Source of the DNA: Streptomyces rishiriensis
Lineage (GTDB): Bacteria > Actinomycetota > Actinomycetes > Streptomycetales > Streptomycetaceae
Direction: 5' to 3'
Assembly: GCF_030815485.1 (NCBI RefSeq)
Contig: NZ_JAUSWV010000002.1
Location: forward strand, 5,332,001-5,396,000
Length of the DNA stretch: 64,000 bases
Every line of letters starts with the position of its first letter. The stretch's first letter is position 1. The notes under the pieces were generated by a model. It was not told the DNA's origin. It did not search any database and saw only the letters and a program-made list of their open reading frames with translations. The translations under genes and the position numbers were made by a program. Positions 35,381 to 43,102 of this stretch are shown here, one piece after another.

Positions 35381-36067
35381 ATGTACGAACTCAGAGGCGT
35401 CACCAAGCGCTACACCCGGGGCAAGGAGACGGTCCACGCCCTCGCCGGCGTCGACCTGACCATCCCGGACGGCGACCGGCTCGTCATCCAGGGCCCCACC
35501 GGCGGCGGCAAGTCCACGCTGCTCCAGATGATCGGCGCGCTCGACCGGCCGTCCGAGGGCGAGATCGTCCTCGACGGCGTCGACCTGGCCAAGCTCTCCG
35601 AGGCCCGGCTGACGAAGGTCCGCAGCGAGAACATCGGCTTCGTCTTCCAGTCCTTCAACCTCATCCCGACGCTCAACGCGCAGGAGAACGTCGAGACCGC
35701 GCTCGTCCCGCTCGGCGTGAAGGTCAAGGAGCGGCGTGAACGGGCCGCCGAGGCGCTGAAGTCCGTCGGCCTGGGCGAGCGCCTCGGGCACCTGCCGTCC
35801 GAGATGTCCGGCGGTCAGCAGCAGCGCGTCGCGATCGCCCGTGCGCTGGTGAAGCAGCCGAAGGTCCTGCTCGCCGACGAGCCCACCGGCAACCTCGACG
35901 AGAGCATGCGCGACGAGATCATGGACGTACTGCACACCATGTGGAAGGAGCACGGGCTGACCTTCATCATGGTCACCCACGACTCCTCGATCGCGAAGAA
36001 GGCCCCACGAGTGGCGACGATCCGCAAGGGCAAGATCACCGTGAAGGAGAACGCCGCCTCGTCCTGA
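35381..36067 (+). CDS. ABC transporter ATP-binding protein (MacB/LolD type)
   Basis: 228 residues. Walker A is GPTGGGKST, with a Q-loop in FVFQSFNLIPTLNAQENV, the signature MSGGQQQRVAIARAL, Walker B VLLADEPTGNLDE and the H-loop VTHD. NLIPTLNAQENVE is the LolD/MacB subfamily feature. It forms a complex with the FtsX-type permease encoded just upstream. A hairpin ends the operon. Confidence 0.93.
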   Translation: MYELRGVTKRYTRGKETVHALAGVDLTIPDGDRLVIQGPTGGGKSTLLQMIGALDRPSEGEIVLDGVDLAKLSEARLTKVRSENIGFVFQSFNLIPTLNAQENVETALVPLGVKVKERRERAAEALKSVGLGERLGHLPSEMSGGQQQRVAIARALVKQPKVLLADEPTGNLDESMRDEIMDVLHTMWKEHGLTFIMVTHDSSIAKKAPRVATIRKGKITVKENAASS

Positions 36068-36438
36068 CGCGGTGCTGCTGATGCGGTGCTCCGACGCGGT
36101 GCTGCTCCTGCGGTGCTGCTCCTGACGAGCCGCTGCTGGCCGGGTGTTCCTGACGGGACGCTTCCGGCGGGGCGCTTTCGGCCGGGTGACCTCACGGGGT
36201 CACCCGGCCGCTGTTTTCCGCCGGTCGCCGGGATCGCGCACCTCCGGCGGCTCGGGAGTGCCCGGCGGGGTCGCAGCAGGACGTACTACGACCGGTGGGC
36301 GGGCCACCGAGCGGTCCACTGGGCGGCCCACCGTGCTGGGCCGGGCGTGGGGCCGGGCGGTCGGCGGTTCGCTGAGCGCTGAGCGAACGGCGGCCGGAAG
36401 GCAAGCCTCCGGAGCGTCGTTCGTGCTTGCGTGGTCCC
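36068..36438. other. Intergenic region with short GCGGTGCT repeats and terminator
   Basis: 371 bases without a gene. From 36069 to about 36125 the sequence repeats GCGGTGCTGCTCCTG-like units four times. The hairpin at 36181-36208 follows. The remainder is GC-rich without visible sites until the ABM-globin gene. Confidence 0.55.
36181..36208 (+). terminator. Hairpin after the ABC transporter operon
   Basis: GCCGGGTGACC at 36181-36191 pairs with GGTCACCCGGC at 36198-36208 with a six-base loop. Confidence 0.7.
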
Positions 36439-37230
36439 ATGACGGCACCCGAGACAACCACGCCCCGCACCACGGTCGAGTACATCCGGTACCGGATTGC
36501 CGAGGAGCGGTCCGCGGAGTTCCTGGCCGCGTACACCCGGGCCGCACGTGAGCTGGCCGGCTCCCCGCACTGCGTCGACTACGAACTCGCCCGCTGCGAG
36601 GAGGACTTCGGCCACTACATCCTGCGGATCACCTGGACGTCGACCGAGGACCACCTCGAGGGCTTCCGCACCTCGGACCTGTTCCCCGCCTTCCTCGCGG
36701 AGATCCGCCCGTACGTCGGGCACATCGACGAGATGCGGCACTACAAGGCCACCTCGGTGCGCGGGCCGGGCTCCGCCGTGCCCACGCTGTACGCGTGGGC
36801 GGGCGGCGCGGAGGCCTTCGCCCGGCTCACCGAGGCCTTCTACGCCAAGGTGCTCCAGGACGATCTGCTCGCGCCGGTCTTCGCGGGCCTCGCCCCCGAG
36901 CACGCCGAGCACGTCGCGCGCTGGCTCGCGGAGGTCTTCGGCGGGCCGGAGAACTACTCGGCGACCCTGGGCGGCCACAGCCACATGGTGGCCAAGCACT
37001 TCGGGCGGGACATCACCGAGCCGCAGCGCCGCCGCTGGGTCAACCTCATCCAGGACGCGGCCGACGAGGCGGGGCTGCCGACCGACGCCGAGTTCCGTTC
37101 GGCGTTCCTCGCCTACGTGGAGTGGGGCACGCGTCTCGCCGTCCACTTCTCCGGCCCGGACGCCAAGCCGCCGGCCGAACAGCCGGTGCCGACGTGGGGA
37201 TGGGGCGCGGCTCCGCCGTACCAGGGCTGA
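36439..37230 (+). CDS. ABM domain fused to group II truncated hemoglobin
   Basis: 263 residues from ATG 36439. Residues 10-100 are an antibiotic-biosynthesis-monooxygenase (ABM) dimeric barrel: VEYIRYRIAEERSAEFLAAYTRAARELAGSPHCVDYELARCEED and ILRITWTSTEDHLEGFR. Residues 110-245 are a truncated globin: LTEAFYAKVLQDDLLAPVFAG, then GGHSHMVAKHFGRDI with the likely heme-binding His, and the group II Trp in RRRWVNLIQDA. Such fusions are known in actinobacteria. A heme-linked oxygen or nitric oxide function coupled to quinol or small-molecule oxidation is inference. Confidence 0.88.
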   Translation: MTAPETTTPRTTVEYIRYRIAEERSAEFLAAYTRAARELAGSPHCVDYELARCEEDFGHYILRITWTSTEDHLEGFRTSDLFPAFLAEIRPYVGHIDEMRHYKATSVRGPGSAVPTLYAWAGGAEAFARLTEAFYAKVLQDDLLAPVFAGLAPEHAEHVARWLAEVFGGPENYSATLGGHSHMVAKHFGRDITEPQRRRWVNLIQDAADEAGLPTDAEFRSAFLAYVEWGTRLAVHFSGPDAKPPAEQPVPTWGWGAAPPYQG

Positions 37231-37339
37231 CGGCGGGGCGGGGGCGCGGCTTCGGGGATTCGAGGGCGGCAGCCACGGGGGAGCCGGGGGAGCCCGGGGA
37301 GGGGCCGGGGGCGGGCCCGCCGGTGCAGGCGGCGTGCTC

Positions 37340-38245
37340 TCAGGCGGACGGCGCCTGGGCGTCCGTTCCCGCGCGCGTCGCGTCGACGCCCCAGCTCGCC
37401 AGCAGCCGCAGCCCCTCCGCCGAGGGCGACCCCGGATCCGCGTGGTACGTCACCATCGTCTGTTCGCCGTCGCCCATCAGCCTGAAACCCTCGTAATTCA
37501 GGGAGAGTTCGCCGACCAGCGGGTGCCTCAGCAGCTTCACGCCGTGGCTCTTCTCCTTGACGTCGTGGGTCGCCCACAACCGCCGGAAGTCCTCGCTCTT
37601 CACCGACAGCTGGCCCACCAGCGCGGACAGCCGCGGGTCGTCCGGATAGCAGCCCGCGTCCATGCGCAGGGCGCAGACGATGTCGATCGCCTTCTGCTCC
37701 CAGTCCACGAAGAGGTCCCGGTAGTCGGGGCGCAGGAAGACCAGCCGGGCCCAGTTGCGCTCCGCCACCGGCAACTCCGCCCAGTCACCGAAGACCGCCG
37801 CCGCCATCCGGTTCCAGCCCAGGATCTCGGTGCGCCGCCCGATGAGGTACGCCGGCACCGAGTCCATGGTGTCCAGCAGCTGCCGCAGCGGGCCCCGCAC
37901 CTGCTGGGGCGGTGCGGACTGCTTCTTCTTGTGCTTCGGCTTCGCCAGGTGGGTGAGATGCGCGTGCTCCGCGTCGGAGAGCCGCAGCGCCCTGGCGATC
38001 GAGTCCAGCACCTCCGCCGAAACGTTCCGCCCGTTGCCCTGCTCCAGGCGCGTGTAGTACGCCACCGACACCCCGGCCAGCTGCGCCAGCTCCTCGCGCC
38101 GCAGCCCCGGCACCCTGCGGTGCCGCCCGAAGTCCGGCAGCCCCACGTCCTCCGGCTTCAGCCTGGCCCGCCGGGTGCGCAGGAACTCGCTGAGCTCGGC
38201 ACGCCGGTCCAAGGAGGCGCCGGGAGGTTCGGGGTGTTCGTCCAT
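37340..38245 (-). CDS. XRE-family transcriptional regulator with MmyB-like ligand domain
   Basis: 301 residues from ATG 38245. The N-terminal helix-turn-helix (about 20-85) has LSEFLRTRRARLKPEDVGLP, VPGLRREELAQLAGVSVAYYTRLEQGNGRNVSAEVLDSIARAL. The C-terminal MmyB-like domain covers about 115-280 (VPAYLIGRRTEILGWNRMAAAVFGD, NWARLVFLRPDYRDLFVDWE, LVGELSLNYEGFRLM). In Streptomyces such regulators typically sit next to and control a divergent oxidoreductase gene, here the alcohol dehydrogenase 171 bases away. Confidence 0.92.
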   Translation of the reverse strand: MDEHPEPPGASLDRRAELSEFLRTRRARLKPEDVGLPDFGRHRRVPGLRREELAQLAGVSVAYYTRLEQGNGRNVSAEVLDSIARALRLSDAEHAHLTHLAKPKHKKKQSAPPQQVRGPLRQLLDTMDSVPAYLIGRRTEILGWNRMAAAVFGDWAELPVAERNWARLVFLRPDYRDLFVDWEQKAIDIVCALRMDAGCYPDDPRLSALVGQLSVKSEDFRRLWATHDVKEKSHGVKLLRHPLVGELSLNYEGFRLMGDGEQTMVTYHADPGSPSAEGLRLLASWGVDATRAGTDAQAPSA

Positions 38246-38416
38246 GCCGTCCAGTATTCCTGGTCGTACGCACACCAGCCTGACCCCGCCAGTGGTAGGC
38301 ACAGCAGACGTACGCAGTGGCGTGACCTGGGTGAATGTTGTGCGATGGGGCAGGCTGGACTTCGTACCCGGCCCGAAGGCAGGCCGGAACACGACCCCCG
38401 CTAGGAGATCCCCGGC

Positions 38417-39460
38417 ATGACCACCGTTGCCGCGTACGCCGCCCCCTCCGCCAAGGCTCCGCTGGAGCGCACGACGATCGAACGCCGCGCGGTGCGCGAG
38501 TTCGACGTCCTGATCGACATCGAGTTCGCCGGAATATGTCACTCCGACATCCACCAGGCCCGGGAGGGCTGGGGTGAGGCGATCTTCCCGATGGTGCCCG
38601 GCCACGAGATCGCGGGCGTCGTCTCCGAGGTCGGCCCCGGCGTCACCAAGTACGCCGTCGGCGACCGCGTGGGCGTCGGCTGCATGGTCGACTCCTGCCG
38701 GGAGTGCGACAACTGCAAGGCCGGCCTGGAGCAGTACTGCACGGGCGGCGGCATGACCGGCACCTACAACGCCCTCGACAGGAACGGCGAGCCCACCTAC
38801 GGCGGCTACGCGCAGAAGATCGTCGTCGACGAGAACTACGTCGTCCGCATCCCCGACGGCCTCTCGCTCGACGTCGCCGCGCCGCTGCTCTGCGCCGGCA
38901 TCACCACGTACTCCCCGCTGAAGCACTGGAACGCCGGCCCCGGCAAGAAGGTCGCGATCCTCGGCATGGGCGGTCTCGGCCACATGGGCGTCAAGATCGC
39001 GCACGCCCTCGGCGCCGAGGTGACCGTCCTGTCCCAGTCGCTGCGCAAGAAGGACGACGGCCTGAAGCTGGGCGCCGACCACTACTACGCCACCAGCGAC
39101 GAGAGCACCTTCAAGGAGCTCGCGGGCACCTTCGACCTCATCCTCTCGACGGTATCGGCCCCGCTGAACCTGGACGCCTACCTGTCCCTGCTGAAGACCG
39201 ACGGCGCCTTCGTGAACGTCGGCGCGCCCGAGGAGCCCGTCGCCCTCAACCTGTTCTCGGTGATCGGCGGCCGCAAGACCCTCGCCGGCTCCGGCATCGG
39301 CGGCATCCAGGAGACCCAGGAGATGCTGGACTTCTGCGCCGAGCACGGCTTCGGCGCCGAGATCGAGCTGATCAACGCCGACCAGATCAACGAGGCGTAC
39401 GAGCGGGTGCTCGCCAGTGACGTCCGCTACCGGTTCGTCATCGACACGTCCACGATCTGA
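38417..39460 (+). CDS. Zinc-dependent alcohol dehydrogenase (cinnamyl-alcohol dehydrogenase family)
   Basis: 347 residues. Catalytic zinc ligands are seen in GICHSDIH and GHEIAG. The structural zinc cysteines are in the segment near 95-110 (CRECDNCKAGLEQYC). The cofactor fold has LGMGGLGHMGVKIAHALGAEVTV. It belongs to the YahK/CAD-type aldehyde reductases using NADP(H). The start is preceded by AGGAGATC. The divergent XRE/MmyB regulator probably senses its substrate. A strong terminator follows. Confidence 0.93.
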   Translation: MTTVAAYAAPSAKAPLERTTIERRAVREFDVLIDIEFAGICHSDIHQAREGWGEAIFPMVPGHEIAGVVSEVGPGVTKYAVGDRVGVGCMVDSCRECDNCKAGLEQYCTGGGMTGTYNALDRNGEPTYGGYAQKIVVDENYVVRIPDGLSLDVAAPLLCAGITTYSPLKHWNAGPGKKVAILGMGGLGHMGVKIAHALGAEVTVLSQSLRKKDDGLKLGADHYYATSDESTFKELAGTFDLILSTVSAPLNLDAYLSLLKTDGAFVNVGAPEEPVALNLFSVIGGRKTLAGSGIGGIQETQEMLDFCAEHGFGAEIELINADQINEAYERVLASDVRYRFVIDTSTI

Positions 39461-39508
39461 CGGTCCTCGCGGACCCGTCACCGACCTCGCGGCATCCCGA
39501 TCGTGAGT

Positions 39509-39537
39509 GGGCCCCCGGCGCATCGCGCCGGGGGCCC
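39509..39537 (+). terminator. Hairpin after the alcohol dehydrogenase gene
   Basis: GGGCCCCCGGCGC at 39509-39521 pairs with GCGCCGGGGGCCC at 39525-39537 with a three-base loop, followed by TT. Confidence 0.8.
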
Positions 39538-39627
39538 TTCCCCGTCGCCCGAAGGGAGCCGGACGTCTCACGACGGACCCGTCCAGGGCCCTCCGGGAAG
39601 GGCGGGGCCCGGGGCCGGGGCCGGGGT

Positions 39628-40443
39628 TCAGTTCACGGGGAACGACTCGCCGTCGCCGTAGGACCGTACGAGGACTCCGCCGCCCGGAGCGGGACGCACG
39701 GAATGAGCCCGGCCGCGCCCGGCCACCCGCGCTCGGCCCTCGGCGCCGTCGCCCCCGACCTCCACCAGCGTGTTCTCGTCGATCGCCACTCCGTGCGCGA
39801 GCCGCCCGCCCGCCACGACGGCGGCCAGCCGCCCCAGCGTCCCCCACTGTGCGGCATGGTTCTCCACCCCGAACGGCACGAGTCCGAGTCCCGGCCGGAT
39901 CTCGATCTCGTCGAGATCCTCGGCGGTGTCCGGCGGGCACACGGCGACCCCGTTCGCCAGCCATCCCCCGACCACCGCGTCCCGCGGCGCGAGCGCGGCG
40001 CCCGCAGAGAACCCCGCGTACGGAAGTCCGCGTTCGAGAAGCAACGACGCCAGCGCACCGGAGGCCTCGGCGAGCGCCTCCTGGTACGCGGGCGTCAGCC
40101 CACCGCAGACGAAGACCCCGTCCACGTCCTCGGTGACCGCGCCGACCTCGAACCGCTTGCCGATCGGCACCAGCAACGGCACGGGCGTACAGTCCCCGGC
40201 CTTGCGCAACGCGACGTCGTACCGGGCGAACTGCTCGGCTCCGTCGCCCTCGTCGACGATCACGCACAGGATGCGGGGCGCCGACCCGGAGCCGGACCCC
40301 GACGCCTCCGACGCGGCGCGGGCGGCGCGGGCGGCGCGGGCGGCGCGCAGGAACGGCCCGTGGACGACGCCGGCGGTCGTCTCCTCCCACCCGCCGCCGA
40401 TCAGGAACACCCGGCCACCACTGCTCTTCGTACCGCTGCTCAA
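39628..40443 (-). CDS. Peptidase S51 (cyanophycinase/peptidase E-like) family protein
   Basis: 271 residues from TTG 40443, chosen because AGGGGGAA lies 6-7 bases upstream. GTG 40488 would add 15 residues. The fold starts RVFLIGGGWEE. The nucleophile elbow is AGFSAGAALAPRD (Ser in GFSAGA), preceded by VDGVFVCGGLTPAYQEAL and followed by GLGLVPFGVENH, matching S51 peptidases. Near residue 35-55 a short (Arg-Ala-Ala)n and Gly-Ser run comes from a GCGCGGGCG microsatellite and may vary in length between strains. The substrate is unknown. Confidence 0.8.
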   Translation of the reverse strand: MSSGTKSSGGRVFLIGGGWEETTAGVVHGPFLRAARAARAARAASEASGSGSGSAPRILCVIVDEGDGAEQFARYDVALRKAGDCTPVPLLVPIGKRFEVGAVTEDVDGVFVCGGLTPAYQEALAEASGALASLLLERGLPYAGFSAGAALAPRDAVVGGWLANGVAVCPPDTAEDLDEIEIRPGLGLVPFGVENHAAQWGTLGRLAAVVAGGRLAHGVAIDENTLVEVGGDGAEGRARVAGRGRAHSVRPAPGGGVLVRSYGDGESFPVN

Positions 40444-40518
40444 CGCATTTCCCCCTGGGCTGATGGACGACTCGGGCAAGTAACTCACGACGGGCGGCCG
40501 GGCTCGGCCGGTTCCGCT

Positions 40519-41727
40519 TCAGCCGTCGGCCTGGAGCCCCTTCAGACCGTCGTAGGCGGCCATCACGATGTCCAGTCCCCGGGTGTCCTCGGCCGGTTCG
40601 CGCATCTGGTTGGTCACGTAGGCCACCACCATGCGGGCCTCGGGCTCGATCATGACCATCGAGCCGCCCCAGCCTCCCCACCCGTAGGTGCCGCCGAACC
40701 GTCCGTAGCCCAGACCCCAGCTGATCGGCATGCCCAGGACCCGGTCCTCGCCGCTGAACTGCTCCTCCCAGGCCCGGTCACAGCCCGCCCGCGACAGCAG
40801 CCGCACCCCGCGCACGGTCCCCCCGCAGGCCATCGCCGACTGGACGAGGGCGACCGAACGGGCGTTGCCGAAGCCGCTCGCCGCCGGTATCTGCGCGCGG
40901 CGCCAGGCCACGCTGTTGCCGTCGCGCAGCCGGATCGCCGTCGGGACGGAAGGGCCCGCAGCGGCGGTGGCGGCGGTGGCGGCGGAAGGGCCCGAAGAGG
41001 CGTTCGGGGCGGTCGAGGAGCTCGGGTTCGGCGCGGTCCGTGCCGGGGCGCTGCGGGCCGCGCCTGCGATGTAGTCCTCGTCCCGGGACGGCGGAGGGAC
41101 CGTCGGCGCCACCCGGTGATCGTGCTCCGCGGGCAGTCCCATACGGAAGTCCGCGCCCAGCGGTCCGGCGATCTCGTCGGCGAAGAACTCGCCCGGGCTG
41201 CGGCCGGTGATCCGGCGCACCACCTCGCCCACGAGGAACCCCTGGGTGAGCGAGTGGTACCCGGCGGCGCTGCCCGGCTCCCACTGCGGAGCCTGCGCGG
41301 CCAGTCGTGTCGTGGCGGCCTGCCAGTCGTAGATCTCCGCCACCGGCCCGTCCCAGTCCGGCAGGCCGGCGGTGTGCGAGAGCAGGTGCCGTACCAGCAC
41401 CGCCTCCTTGCCCGCCGTGGCGAACTCCGGCCAGTACCGGGCCACCGGCGCGTCCGGATCGAGCTCGCCCCGGTCGGCCAGCACCAGCGCGCACAGCGCC
41501 GTCATCGTCTTCGTGACGGACCAGACGTTGACGATCGTGTCCCGCTGCCAGGGGACGGTGCGCGCGGCGTCCGCGAACCCGCCCCAGACGTCCACCACCG
41601 GCTCGCCGTCTACGAAGACGGCCACCGAGCCGCCGACGTCCCCGCCGTCCAGCAGCGCGGCCAGCGCGGTGGGCACGGCGGCGAACAGGTCGTCGTACGC
41701 GCCCCGGAGGTCAGCCATGTCCGCCAT
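40519..41727 (-). CDS. Beta-lactamase-fold serine hydrolase (EstB/class C-like)
   Basis: 402 residues from ATG 41727, with GGAGG 4 bases upstream. The catalytic motif is SVTK (Ser in NVWSVTKTMTALCALVLAD), with HTAGLPDW and the YHS motif (AAGYHSLTQGFLVGEV) as the second element. GWGGWGGS-like Gly-rich loops near the C-terminus complete the site. There is no signal peptide, so this is a cytoplasmic esterase or peptidase rather than a resistance enzyme. An Ala/Pro/Ser/Thr-rich insertion of about 40 residues (about 225-265) interrupts the domain. A DUF4389 gene lies 50 bases upstream on the same strand. Confidence 0.85.
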   Translation of the reverse strand: MADMADLRGAYDDLFAAVPTALAALLDGGDVGGSVAVFVDGEPVVDVWGGFADAARTVPWQRDTIVNVWSVTKTMTALCALVLADRGELDPDAPVARYWPEFATAGKEAVLVRHLLSHTAGLPDWDGPVAEIYDWQAATTRLAAQAPQWEPGSAAGYHSLTQGFLVGEVVRRITGRSPGEFFADEIAGPLGADFRMGLPAEHDHRVAPTVPPPSRDEDYIAGAARSAPARTAPNPSSSTAPNASSGPSAATAATAAAGPSVPTAIRLRDGNSVAWRRAQIPAASGFGNARSVALVQSAMACGGTVRGVRLLSRAGCDRAWEEQFSGEDRVLGMPISWGLGYGRFGGTYGWGGWGGSMVMIEPEARMVVAYVTNQMREPAEDTRGLDIVMAAYDGLKGLQADG

Positions 41728-41777
41728 TGAGCCTCCACCGGACGACCGGAGGCAACCGAATTCCGGCGTCGAGGGCG

Positions 41778-42473
41778 CTACGGTCCAAAATCGCCCGCCG
41801 GCGCCCGGGGCTGCGTCGGCGGCGAGTCCTGGGCGCCCATGTCCAGACGGAACGGCGGGTACACGTCGGTCATCAGCGCCGCGTAGGCGGCCACCCGCGC
41901 GACCCAGCGGGCCAGGCCGAGCAGGAAGTCGAACAGGTGCACCGGATAGCGGCCGGTGAACGCCAGGATGATCACGGCGACGAAGGAGAGGAAGAAGACG
42001 AGCCCACCGCCGTGCCAACGGTCCGTCCCGCCCCAGCCCCAGCCCCAGTCGCCGACGAACATCCCCACGACGATGTACTGCGGGATGGCCAGCAGCCACC
42101 ACTTCACCAGCACCAGACCACGCGACAGCCGCTCTGGATAGGCGACGTCGAAATGCGCCGGGTAGTCGGGCACCTCGGCGAGGGTGAACGGCGGGTACCG
42201 GTCGGTACCGAGCGCGGCATGGGCGTAGTAGGCGACCCGCCAGTTCCAGCGCATCACCCCGACGTTGAAGCCGAAGAGCGAGCGGGGGTAGCGGCCCGTG
42301 AACAGGATCGCGAAGAACGCGACGACGGTCACGAAGGAGAACGCGATCCACAGGAAGAACAGCACGATGTAGTGCGGGATGGCGAGGAACCACTTCACCA
42401 GCCACATCCACCTGGACAACCGGGGGTCGAGAAACGCCTCGATGCGCACAGGCGACACGGTGAACCCGATCAT
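41778..42473 (-). CDS. DUF4389 membrane protein
   Basis: 231 residues from ATG 42473, with GGAG 9 bases upstream; TTG 42482 is possible. It contains two copies of the same unit: RLSRWMWLVKWFLAIPHYIVL, TGRYPRSLFGFNVGVMRWNWRVAYYA, TDRYPPFTL, and later RLSRGLVLVKWWLLAIPQYIVV, TGRYPVHLFDFLLGLARWVARVAAYA, TDVYPPFRL. Each unit has two or three membrane helices. This duplicated pattern is DUF4389. The function is unknown. It may be cotranscribed with the beta-lactamase-fold gene. Confidence 0.88.
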   Translation of the reverse strand: MIGFTVSPVRIEAFLDPRLSRWMWLVKWFLAIPHYIVLFFLWIAFSFVTVVAFFAILFTGRYPRSLFGFNVGVMRWNWRVAYYAHAALGTDRYPPFTLAEVPDYPAHFDVAYPERLSRGLVLVKWWLLAIPQYIVVGMFVGDWGWGWGGTDRWHGGGLVFFLSFVAVIILAFTGRYPVHLFDFLLGLARWVARVAAYAALMTDVYPPFRLDMGAQDSPPTQPRAPAGDFGP

Positions 42474-42622
42474 GGGGACCAACTCCGCTCCCTGATCATG
42501 ATTTCAGGCTCGCACACCCGACAACGACCCGCGACCGCGACTGTTCGCTCAGCGATCCCGCGTGATTCCCACGAAGCCCCACGCAGCCACCTCGCCTCGC
42601 CCGCCTCTGCGGCCTCAGCGGC

Positions 42623-42745
42623 TCAGTCGTCGTCGCGCTCCTCCAGCAGGGCGTTGAGGCGCAGTGCCTGGGTCCGTGCCTCGACGGCGTCGATGGTACG
42701 GAAGGCGGGACAGGCCCGCGAGTTGCCCGTGCGCCCTACCCTCAC
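42623..42745 (-). CDS. Possible small ORF or gene remnant
   Basis: A 40-residue frame from GTG 42745 to TGA 42623 ending LEERDDD. It includes AFRTIDAVEARTQALRLNALLEE, which looks like a real helix and has GC-rich third positions. The same frame stays open further upstream with plausible composition (QVEAHLRRILLPRV), so this could be the 3' end of a decayed gene. No ribosome site and no family recognised. Confidence 0.25.
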   Translation of the reverse strand: MRVGRTGNSRACPAFRTIDAVEARTQALRLNALLEERDDD

Positions 42746-43039
42746 ACGGGGCAGAAGGATGCGCCGCAAGTGGGCCTCGACCTGGGAGTCCTGTCGGCTT
42801 CGGCCGTGGGAGGGGCTGCGAACGCTGCCTGATGACCCACGTCACGTCTCGTTCACAGCCCTGTGCGCCATCGGCGCGCGCAGCGGAATCGCGCTGAGGA
42901 ATGCGCCGGTTCGAATGCTGCGCCCGCGAGGGCTTGGTTACCCTCCAGTCACGTTGACCTGCGGGGATGCCCGAGCGCACTACCTTTGACGAGTGGATAT
43001 ACGCGACGGCGATTGCTGGATAGAGTCGTCTCGTTACGG

Positions 43040-43059
43040 TTGGTTGCGGGGACAACCAA
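43040..43059 (+). promoter_or_regulatory. Inverted repeat upstream of the Mrr-TerD gene
   Basis: TTGGTTG at 43040-43046 and CAACCAA at 43053-43059 form a perfect 7-bp inverted repeat with a six-base centre, 44 bases upstream of the start codon. It may be an operator or a leader hairpin. Confidence 0.5.
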
Positions 43060-43102
43060 AGTACGTTCCGGCTGCCCCCGTCCTGGGGAGGGCCTGCAGC
43101 AC

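Larger units (their letters stand above)
42474..43102. other. Long intergenic region upstream of the Mrr-TerD gene
   Basis: 629 bases with no strong gene. It holds a weak 40-residue frame (42623-42745, minus strand), GC-rich shadow frames, and an AT-richer stretch from about 42930 to 43060. That stretch contains TTGACG, TATACG and the inverted repeat at 43040-43059, so the promoter of the downstream gene is most likely here. Confidence 0.5.
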
